Shown: positions 47,147 through 54,955 of the stretch, in pieces
Numbering within the stretch: the stretch's first letter is position 1
Layout: the number at the start of each line of letters is the position of its first letter
Assembly (NCBI RefSeq): GCF_023100945.1
Contig: NZ_CP064689.1
Location: forward strand, 4,446,001 to 4,510,000
Source: Bradyrhizobium sp. 200
GTDB taxonomy: Bacteria > Pseudomonadota > Alphaproteobacteria > Rhizobiales > Xanthobacteraceae
Direction: 5' to 3'
Length of the DNA: 64,000 bases
Translations under genes and position numbers: made by a program
The notes under the pieces: generated by a model
The model's database searches: none
What the model saw: only the letters and a program-made list of their open reading frames with translations
Told to the model about the DNA's origin: nothing

Positions 47147-49222
47147 ATGGGGGCTGCGGGATTTCACCAGCTCGGCTCGGCGTTTGCCGATGCGCGGATG
47201 GCGCATGTGCGCGACAAGCTTGCGCGGGGCGAAGCCGTCTATCTCGCGGGCCTCGGCGCACCCGGTACGCATAATTCGGGTCTGGCGCTGGTCGAGGTGA
47301 CGCAGGCGCGCGGCCCACGGCTGATCGTCAACAACGAGGAAGAACGCTTTTCCGGCAACAAGCACACGACCGAATATCCAAAACTATCGATCGACGCTGC
47401 GGTAGCGACACTGCGGGAGATGGGCCGCGATATCGGCGATATCGACGCCTGGCTCACGAGCTGGGATTATCCGATGCTCGCCGGCACGCTGGCGCGCTCG
47501 GTGATCGAGGAACTGCCGCAGAGTTTCAAGCTGGTGCGCACCACCGAAGCTGCCGGCTTCGACGGCCGCCGCCTCGACCAGATGACGCGGACGCCAAAGA
47601 TTCTTGCCCGCCAGCTCGGGCTTGCCGAGCGCGTGCCGCTGATCTGCCTGCCGCATCACGACAACCACGCCTGGTTTTCCTACGCCGCCTCGCCGTTCGC
47701 CGACGACGGCAAACCGACGGCGATCGCAGTGCTCGACGGCACCGGCGATCAGGGCTCGATCTCGCTTTACACGATCGAGAATGGCGCGATGCGCCGGCTC
47801 TATTGCAACGACAGCATGTTCGATTCACTCGGCGCGTTCTACAGCGTGATCTCATCGACACAGGGCGGCTGGACCTGGCTGTCCAGCGAGGGCCGCTATA
47901 TGGGCGCCGCCGCGTGGGGCGATATGGTCAGAGCCAGCAATCCCTATTATGCGCGGTTGCGGGACGTTCTGCATTTCGGTGCGAACGGCGATATCAGGCT
48001 CAACCGCGCGATGGCCAACTGGTATTGCGACCCCTTCGATCATCCCTACAAGCAGGCGCTCACGGAGATACTCGGCGAACCGCTCAGGCCGGACCAGCTC
48101 TGGAATCCGGATGCAGTGCTGCGGGTCGAGGACATCCATCACCGCCCGGATACCAGGGATCGCCTCGACAAGGCCGCCGCGACGCAACTGGTGTTCGAGG
48201 ACGCGATGATCCATGTCGTCGATCATCTGTTGCGCACCACGGGCGCGAACCGGCTCGTGCTGACCGGCGGCGTCGCGCTGAACGCGGTCGGCAATATGCG
48301 GCTGCTCGAGCATTTCGATGAGGCCTGGTTCGCCAAGGCGCAGCCGCGCAACATGCGCCTGCATCTGTGGGTACCGCCGGTCCCCGGCGATCCCGGCGTC
48401 ACCATCGGCGCTGCCTGGCTGTTCGCCCATCTCGCCGGCGCACCGCGCGGCGCGCCGATGACGCATGCTTTCTACTGCGGCACGCCGCCGACACAGCAAG
48501 ATATTGCCGGCGCGCTGCACGCCGATGACATCGCCTCGCAACACATCGGCAATATCTCGATGCCGGAAGGTCGCGAAGCGGTCGCTGATCTGATGGCGTT
48601 CATGGTCGCGCAAAATGGCGTCATCGCGCTCTATCAAGGCGCCGCCGAAACCGGCCCCCGCGCGCTCGGCCATCGCTCGATCCTCGCCAACCCCTGCGAC
48701 GCGCAAGCGCGCGAGCGTTTGAACGAGCGCGTCAAATACCGCGAAGCCATTCGCCCATTGGCGCCGATGGCGACGCTGGAAGCTGCGCGAGAATATTTCG
48801 AACTGCTGCCCGGCGCCTCGGATGCCGATTACAACGCCTATAACTACATGGTGCTGACGGCGCATTCGAAGCCGCACGCGTGCGAAAAGATTCCGGCCGT
48901 CATTCACGCCGATGGCACCGGCCGCATCCAGATCGTGCGCGCCAAAGACGACCCTCTCACCCATGCCTATCTCAAGGCGCTCGGCCGCCATATCGGCGTC
49001 GAACTGTCCGTCAACACGTCCTTCAATGTCGCGGGACCGATCGCCCAGACCCCACAGCAGGCAATCGATACGCTGCGCCGTTCCAAGGGGCTCGACGTCG
49101 TGGTGCTGGTGGCAAGCGACGGCGAAGTCCATGCGGCCTGGCATGGGGGGACGCGGGACAGCGGCCGATTCACCGGCTGGTATGAACAATGGAAGCGCCG
49201 GGCGCAGGTCACTCAGCGCTGA
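47147..49222 (+). CDS. NodU/CmcH-type carbamoyltransferase
   Basis: 691 residues from the ATG at 47147, or 674 from 47198; no strong ribosome site for either, and a frame open to 46943 lacks homology. N-terminal Kae1-like ASKHA domain: GAPGTHNSGLALVEV, NNEEERFSGNKHTTEYP, LPHHDNHAWFSYAASPF (metal-binding His) and VLDGTGDQGSISLY. C-terminal part: GAAETGPRALGHRSILANP and ELSVNTSFNVAGPIAQTPQQ. Transfers a carbamoyl group to a hydroxyl on a sugar or secondary metabolite; substrate unknown. No nod or glycan-synthesis genes are near. Confidence 0.87.
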   Translation: MGAAGFHQLGSAFADARMAHVRDKLARGEAVYLAGLGAPGTHNSGLALVEVTQARGPRLIVNNEEERFSGNKHTTEYPKLSIDAAVATLREMGRDIGDIDAWLTSWDYPMLAGTLARSVIEELPQSFKLVRTTEAAGFDGRRLDQMTRTPKILARQLGLAERVPLICLPHHDNHAWFSYAASPFADDGKPTAIAVLDGTGDQGSISLYTIENGAMRRLYCNDSMFDSLGAFYSVISSTQGGWTWLSSEGRYMGAAAWGDMVRASNPYYARLRDVLHFGANGDIRLNRAMANWYCDPFDHPYKQALTEILGEPLRPDQLWNPDAVLRVEDIHHRPDTRDRLDKAAATQLVFEDAMIHVVDHLLRTTGANRLVLTGGVALNAVGNMRLLEHFDEAWFAKAQPRNMRLHLWVPPVPGDPGVTIGAAWLFAHLAGAPRGAPMTHAFYCGTPPTQQDIAGALHADDIASQHIGNISMPEGREAVADLMAFMVAQNGVIALYQGAAETGPRALGHRSILANPCDAQARERLNERVKYREAIRPLAPMATLEAAREYFELLPGASDADYNAYNYMVLTAHSKPHACEKIPAVIHADGTGRIQIVRAKDDPLTHAYLKALGRHIGVELSVNTSFNVAGPIAQTPQQAIDTLRRSKGLDVVVLVASDGEVHAAWHGGTRDSGRFTGWYEQWKRRAQVTQR

Positions 49223-50118
49223 AAGAATTTCAGCACGCGCCCATCGATCAACAATAGTGCGCTGCCGATCACGAGCGCGCCCGCGATTTCGCGGGGCGAG
49301 ATTTGCTCGCCGAGCACCAGGACGCCCAGCAGAATCGCGGTGACCGGGATCAGCAACGTCACCAGCATGACATTGGTAGCACCGGATCGCCGCAGGATCT
49401 GAAAGAACACGATATAGGCGAGCGCGGTCGACAGCCCGGCAAGCCCGATCACGGCGAGCCATGTCGCAGCCCCCGGCATCGGCAATTGCCAGGGGCGTTC
49501 GACGAGCCCCGCGACGACGGTCATCATCGCTGCCGAGGCCAGCATCTGGAATGTCGCGGTGCCGAGCGCTGGGGAATTCGACAGCAGCCGTCGCGCCAGC
49601 AGTGCCGACAGGCCGTAAGAGAAGGCGGCCGCGAGGCAGAGCAGAATGCCGACGCCCTGCCCGCTCTCCACCCCAAAACCATCGCCATGGAGAATGGCCA
49701 CGCCGATCAGGCCCGCGACGACGCCCGTGATCCGCCGCGCGTGCAGCTTCTCTTCACCCGCCACCGCCATCACGACCACCGTGAACAACGGCGTCGTGGC
49801 GTTCAGGATCGAGGCCAGCCCGCCCGGAATATAGGTCTGCCCGACCACGATCAGCGAGAATGGCAGTACGTTGTTGAAAAGCCCGATGGCGATAAACGGC
49901 CGCCAGCCTGGCAGGTCGGCCGGAAAACGGATGCGGTAGAGCCAGAGCAGCGGCAGCAGCATGATCGCGGCGAGCGCGACACGCAGGAACACCACCGTAA
50001 ACGGCGGCAATTCCTTCAGCACCACGCCGTTGAAAAAGAACGACCCGCCCCACAGGACCGAGAGCAGGCCGAGCAGCGACCAGTCGCGGGCGTCGATCGA
50101 GGTGTCTTTTGTGGTCAT
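49213..50118 (-). CDS. EamA/DMT-family transporter
   Basis: 301 residues, ten predicted helices in two EamA halves: LLSVLWGGSFFFNGVVLKEL, GGLASILNATTPLFTVVV, and in the second half LSTALAYIVFFQILRRSGATN and GVLVLGEQISPREIAGALVI. Exports small metabolites or amino acids. Convergent with the carbamoyltransferase gene, overlapping its end by ten bases. Confidence 0.9.
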   Translation of the reverse strand: MTTKDTSIDARDWSLLGLLSVLWGGSFFFNGVVLKELPPFTVVFLRVALAAIMLLPLLWLYRIRFPADLPGWRPFIAIGLFNNVLPFSLIVVGQTYIPGGLASILNATTPLFTVVVMAVAGEEKLHARRITGVVAGLIGVAILHGDGFGVESGQGVGILLCLAAAFSYGLSALLARRLLSNSPALGTATFQMLASAAMMTVVAGLVERPWQLPMPGAATWLAVIGLAGLSTALAYIVFFQILRRSGATNVMLVTLLIPVTAILLGVLVLGEQISPREIAGALVIGSALLLIDGRVLKFFQR

Positions 50119-50201
50119 GGCGGTTCAAATCCGAGGCCAGAAGCTCTATTCAGCCGCGCCTGAATTTGCCACCCGATTTCCGGATAAAGCGTCGCTGGCC
50201 A

Positions 50202-51074
50202 CTATTTCGGCCGCGAGACGATCTCGATCATCCTGCCTTCGTCTTCGTCAGGCATTTGGGCGTTCGCTCGCGCATAAGCCTCGACCGCGGCATGCCCGAC
50301 CACGGGCGCGTCCGCCAGCAGGCTCTCGGCCAGTTTCACCGCATAGGCCGCATCCTTGTGGCGAAGCGAGGCCGTAAACGACGCGCCGGAGAAATCAGGC
50401 GCCACCATGCGCTTTGAATGGCGGATCACCTGCGGGCTTGCCACCGCGCCGGTCGCCAGCGCATCCGCCACGAGGTTCATGTCGAGCCCGGCCTGCTCGG
50501 CCATGGCGATGCCTTCGGCCAGGCTCGCAATCTGCACCGCACCCATCAGATTGTTGATCAGCTTGAAGACGGTGCCCGTGCCGACGGCCCCGAAATGCCT
50601 GACCACGTCGCCGATCGGCGCGAGATAGGGTTTTGCGGAATCGAGATCGGCAGGTTCAGCACCGACGAGCAAGGTCAGCTTTCCGGTAGCCGCCGCCTGC
50701 GGCAGGCCGGTGACGGGACAATCGATATAGATCAGGCCGCGGCCGCGCAGTTCGCGCGCCATGTCGAGCGCATGCTGATGCGAGACGGTCGAGCATTCGA
50801 TCGCGAGGCTGCCTGCCTTCATCGTTGCCGCAGCGCCATCCTTGCCAAGCCAGACGGCACGCGATGCCTCGTCGTCGGCAACCATGGTCACGACCGCATC
50901 GGCGCCGGCGGCGGCCTCCGCCGGAGACGAAGTCCAGCGCGCGCCGCGTGCGATCAGGTCTTCGGCCTTGGCCTTGCTGCGATTCCACACCGCGACCGAA
51001 AAGCCTGCATCGAGGTAGCGGCCGGCCATGCCATGGCCCATGCGCCCGAGCCCGATGAAGCCGACCTTCGCCAT
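50202..51074 (-). CDS. beta-hydroxyacid dehydrogenase (HIBADH family)
   Basis: 290 residues. NAD(P)-binding VGFIGLGRMGHGMAGRYLDAG at the start, substrate-binding DCPVTGLPQAAATGKL and catalytic Lys in GTVFKLINNLMGA. Reduces or oxidises beta-hydroxyacids such as 3-hydroxyisobutyrate, tartronate semialdehyde or succinic semialdehyde; which one is open. Starts three bases after the prfB stop, so the two are probably coupled. Confidence 0.88.
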   Translation of the reverse strand: MAKVGFIGLGRMGHGMAGRYLDAGFSVAVWNRSKAKAEDLIARGARWTSSPAEAAAGADAVVTMVADDEASRAVWLGKDGAAATMKAGSLAIECSTVSHQHALDMARELRGRGLIYIDCPVTGLPQAAATGKLTLLVGAEPADLDSAKPYLAPIGDVVRHFGAVGTGTVFKLINNLMGAVQIASLAEGIAMAEQAGLDMNLVADALATGAVASPQVIRHSKRMVAPDFSGASFTASLRHKDAAYAVKLAESLLADAPVVGHAAVEAYARANAQMPDEDEGRMIEIVSRPK

Positions 51075-51077
51075 GCG

Positions 51078-52209
51078 CTAGTCCACATCCTCGACCGCGC
51101 CGGGCGTGGTGCCGAACGCGCGCTGCGCCAGCGTCGCCGCCATGAACTCGTCGAGGTCGCCGTCGAGCACGCCTGATGTATCCGAGGTCTGCACGCCGGT
51201 GCGCAGATCCTTCACCATCTGGTAGGGCTGCAGCACGTAGGAGCGGATCTGGTGGCCCCAGCCGATGTCGGTCTTGGCGGCCTGATCGGCGGCGGCCTGC
51301 TCCTCGCGCCGCTTCAGTTCGATTTCGTAGAGCCGCGCGCGCAGCATGTCCCAGGCTTGCGCGCGGTTCTTGTGCTGCGAGCGGCCAGCCTGGCAGACCA
51401 CCGCGACGCCGGTCGGAATATGCGTCAGGCGTACCGCGGATTCGGTCTTGTTGACGTGCTGCCCGCCGGCGCCGCCCGAGCGCATGGTATCGGTGCGCAC
51501 ATCCGATTCCTTGATGTCGATCTTGATCGAGTCGTCGACGACCGGAAAGATCGCGACGGACGAGAACGAGGTGTGCCGGCGCGCATTGGAATCGAACGGC
51601 GAGATCCGCACCAGGCGATGCACGCCCGCCTCCGTCTTCAGCCAGCCATAGGCGTTGTGCCCGCTGATCTGGATGGTCGCGGATTTGAGGCCGGCTTCTT
51701 CGCCAAGGGTTTCTTCCAGATATTCGATCTTGAAGCCGTGGTTCTCCGCCCAGCGCGTATACATCCGCAAGAGCATCGCGGCCCAGTCCTGGCTTTCGGT
51801 GCCGCCGGCGCCGGCATGCACTTCGAGATAGGAATCGAACCGGTCGGCCTCGCCCGACAGCAGCGCCTCCAGCTCGCGGCGCGCGACATCCTTCTTCAGG
51901 GCCTTCAGCGCATTCTCGGCCTCGACCACCACGCCTTCATCATTCTCGGCCTCGCCGAGCGCGATCATCTCGACATTGTCGTCGAGTTCGCGCTCCACCT
52001 TGCCGATGCCCTCAAGCGCATCCACCAGCGAGGTGCGCTCCTGCATCAGCTTCTGGGCCTTCTGGGGATCGTTCCAGAGATTGGGGTCTTCGGCGAGCTT
52101 GTTCAGCTCGGCGAGGCGAGCCGTGGATTTCTCGACGTCAAAGATGCCTCCTCAGCAGCCCGACTGACTGCTTGATCTCTTCTACGAGGCGTTCGACTTC
52201 GGCGCGCAT
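51078..52209 (-). CDS. prfB: peptide chain release factor 2, programmed +1 frameshift
   Basis: Made from two frames: complement of 52141-52209 (23 codons, [19 protein letters not shown] then RRHL) and 51078-52139, skipping base 52140; 376 residues in all. The first frame ends in CTT TGA C; a +1 slip on CTTT gives [15 protein letters not shown]2 features follow: [20 protein letters not shown], the GGQ loop ([19 protein letters not shown]) and the SPF tripeptide for UGA/UAA reading ([17 protein letters not shown]). Level is autoregulated: low RF2 lets the ribosome pause at UGA and shift. Confidence 0.95.
52137..52152 (-). promoter_or_regulatory. RF2 frameshift signal
   Basis: On the minus strand AGGAGGCATCTTTGAC. 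Internal Shine-Dalgarno AGGAGG (52147-52152), three bases, CTT (52141-52143), in-frame TGA (52138-52140) followed by C, the weak stop context. Same layout as the E. coli site, AGGGGG-TAT-CTTTGAC. Confidence 0.95.
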
Positions 52210-52296
52210 GATCTCGTCTGTCTGCGGCTGGAACCGCTACTGAATGATATGCGCAGGGATGTAGCGGCGTACGTCGCAAAGCGCAATCGCAATCGG

Positions 52297-54792
52297 CTAG
52301 TAAAGCCTGCCGGTTCCGGGGCTCATGATATTGCCGTTGTCAGGCGGGATTCCCGGCTGAATCGGCACCCGTCCCTCGTCGACCACGCCGACGTCGGCGT
52401 AATTATCCGGCGGCGCGGTGCCCGGCTTGAACGCTTCCAGGATGGTGCGGCCGCCCTCGCCCGGGCTGGGGCGCATGCCGGTCTTGGCATCGACGCGGAC
52501 CAGCCTGATGCCGGCGGGAATCTTGAACGGGGTCGCCGGCTTGTCGGCGAGCGCGAGCTTCATGAAATCTTTGACGATCGGAGCGGCGGTATGGCCGCCC
52601 TGCGCGGCCCTGCCCAGACTGCGGGGCTTGTCATAGCCAAGATAGAGACCGACGACGAGATCCGACGAAAAGCCGATGAACCAGACATCTTTCCCATCAC
52701 TGGTGGTACCGGTTTTGCCCGCGATCGGCTTGCCCACCTCGCGCATGACCGCCGCCGTGCCGCCCTGCACCACCCCCTCCAGCATCGAGGTGATCTGATA
52801 GGCCGTCATCGAATCGAGCACCTGCTCCCTGCGGTCGACGAGTTGCGGCTCGGGCTGGTTCTTCCAGCCGCCCGGCGCATCGCAGCCGCGACACTCGCGC
52901 GCATCATGCTTGAAGATCGTACGTCCGTAGCGGTCCTGGATGCGATCGATCAGGGTCGGCTTCACCCGCCGGCCGCCATTGGCGAACATCGAATACGCCG
53001 TGACCATCCGCATGACGGTGGTTTCGCCGGCGCCGAGCGCATAGGAAAGATAGTTCGGCAATTCCTCATAGACGCCGAAGCGCTTGGCATATTCACCGAT
53101 CAAGGGCATGCCGACATCCTGCGCCAACCGCACCGTCACGGTGTTGACCGACCATTTGAGGGCTTCTCGCAGCGTAATGGGGCCGCGATAATGGCCAACC
53201 GAAAAATTCTCCGGCCGCCAGACGCCAGCGCCCTGCCCCTGATCGATCTCGATCGGCCCGTCGACCATGATGGTCGATGGGGTGTAGCCATTGTCCATCG
53301 CCGCCGAATAGACCAGCGGCTTGAATGTCGATCCCGGCTGTCGATAGGCCTGGGTCGCGCGATTGAACTGGCTTTGGTCGAACGAGAAGCCGCCGACCAT
53401 CGCCAGCACGCGGCCGGTCCACGGATCCATCGCGACCATGGCGCCGGACACTTCCGGCAACTGGCGCAGGCGATATTGGCCTTCGATCGGCTTGCCGTCC
53501 TTGTCGTATAGCGGATCGGCATAGATCACGTCGCCCGGCGAAAGAATTTGCGAAACCGCGACCGGCGTCTTGCTGCGCCCCGGAACGGAAGCCGCCCTCG
53601 CCCAGCGAACACCTTCCAGCGTGATGAGGCCGGTCTGCCGGTCCTTGGAGATTGCGCCACCCAACTCTCGGCCGGGCTGGAAACCGATGCGGGCCGACTG
53701 GTCGCTGGTCTCGAGCACCACCGCCATCCGCCACGGCGAAATGTCGCTGAGCGATTTGACTTCGGCGAGCTTGACGCCCCAGTCGCCGGAAATGTCGAGC
53801 TTGCTGATAGCTCCGCGCCAACCCTGGGCCTCGTCAAATTTCACGAGGCCGGCGGCCACGGTTTTGCGCGCCATCACCTGCAGCTTCGGATCGAGCGTGG
53901 TGCGGACCGACAGGCCGCCTCCATACAGTTTCTTTTCGCCGTAGCGCTCGAAGATGTCACGCCGGACTTCCTCGGCGAAATACTCGCCGGCGAAGATATG
54001 CGCGGCGTTGGAGCGGTTGGTCACGACAAGCGGCTCCTTGCGAGCCTTGTCGGCATCGGCCTGCTTGATCCAGCCGTTTTCCAGCAAGCGGTCGATCACG
54101 TAATTGCGCCGCTCGATCGACCGATCGCGGTTGCGCACCGGATGCAACGTGCCCGGTGCTTTCGGAAGCGCAGCCAGATAAGCGGCCTCCGCAACCGTCA
54201 GTTCGTTCACCGATTTGTCGAAATAGACCAGCGACGCCGCGGCGATGCCGTAGGCGCCGAGGCCGAGATAGATTTCATTGAGATAGAGTTCGAGGATGCG
54301 ATCCTTGGAATAGGCGCGCTCGATGCGCATCGCCAGCAAGGCTTCCTTGATCTTGCGGGTGAAGGAAACCTCATTGGTCAAAAGGAAGTTCTTCGCGACC
54401 TGCTGGGTGATCGTTGACGCTCCTTGCGGGCGGCGATTGGAGCCGAAATTTTGCACGTAAAGGACGGCCGCGCGGGCCATGCCGGTGAAGTCGATGCCGC
54501 CGTGCTCGTAGAAATTCTTGTCCTCGGCCGCCAGAAACGCGTTGGTGACGAGTTTTGGCATCGCCTGGATCGGGAGGTAGAGGCGCCGCTCCTTGGAGTA
54601 TTCGCCGAGCAGCGCACCGTCGGACGCATGGACGCGCGTCATCACCGGCGGCTCGTAATCCTGAAGCTGCGAATAATCCGGCAAGTCCCTGGAGAAATGC
54701 CAGATCGCGCCCGCGACGCCGGCCACGCCAACCAGGAACACCACGGTCCCGGCGGCGAACAGGAAACCCAAAAACCGCACCAGCAAGCGCAT
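52297..54792 (-). CDS. penicillin-binding protein 1A, first copy
   Basis: 831 residues from the ATG at 54792 (GGAG eight bases before), which matches the start of the tandem copy; an ATG at 54858 with GGAGGAA would add 22 residues. Bifunctional class A PBP: membrane anchor at residues 5-32, glycosyltransferase with EDKNFYEHGGIDFTGM and QGASTITQQVAKNFLLTNE, transpeptidase with SxxK in QPGSTFKPLVYS, WSVNTVT (SxN) and GKTGTTSDGK (KTG). Polymerises and cross-links peptidoglycan. Tail after the catalytic domain is Pro/Gly-rich. Confidence 0.94.
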   Translation of the reverse strand: MRLLVRFLGFLFAAGTVVFLVGVAGVAGAIWHFSRDLPDYSQLQDYEPPVMTRVHASDGALLGEYSKERRLYLPIQAMPKLVTNAFLAAEDKNFYEHGGIDFTGMARAAVLYVQNFGSNRRPQGASTITQQVAKNFLLTNEVSFTRKIKEALLAMRIERAYSKDRILELYLNEIYLGLGAYGIAAASLVYFDKSVNELTVAEAAYLAALPKAPGTLHPVRNRDRSIERRNYVIDRLLENGWIKQADADKARKEPLVVTNRSNAAHIFAGEYFAEEVRRDIFERYGEKKLYGGGLSVRTTLDPKLQVMARKTVAAGLVKFDEAQGWRGAISKLDISGDWGVKLAEVKSLSDISPWRMAVVLETSDQSARIGFQPGRELGGAISKDRQTGLITLEGVRWARAASVPGRSKTPVAVSQILSPGDVIYADPLYDKDGKPIEGQYRLRQLPEVSGAMVAMDPWTGRVLAMVGGFSFDQSQFNRATQAYRQPGSTFKPLVYSAAMDNGYTPSTIMVDGPIEIDQGQGAGVWRPENFSVGHYRGPITLREALKWSVNTVTVRLAQDVGMPLIGEYAKRFGVYEELPNYLSYALGAGETTVMRMVTAYSMFANGGRRVKPTLIDRIQDRYGRTIFKHDARECRGCDAPGGWKNQPEPQLVDRREQVLDSMTAYQITSMLEGVVQGGTAAVMREVGKPIAGKTGTTSDGKDVWFIGFSSDLVVGLYLGYDKPRSLGRAAQGGHTAAPIVKDFMKLALADKPATPFKIPAGIRLVRVDAKTGMRPSPGEGGRTILEAFKPGTAPPDNYADVGVVDEGRVPIQPGIPPDNGNIMSPGTGRLY

Positions 54793-54955
54793 TATCGACG
54801 CTCCATTCCAACCCTTGCACCATAACCGCCGGCGCTTGCCCTTGTGTCCATCGGACATTTCCTCCCCCGCGACACGGATTGCTCAGATCCGCCGGGTCCC
54901 AACATTTTGTATAATGTCCGAAGATACGTCTTGAGGTTGTGAACCTTCGTGCGGA

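Noticed and set aside
47852..49462. 536-codon minus-strand frame opposite the carbamoyltransferase
   Set aside because: No recognisable family; the plus strand carries clear NodU-family motifs throughout.
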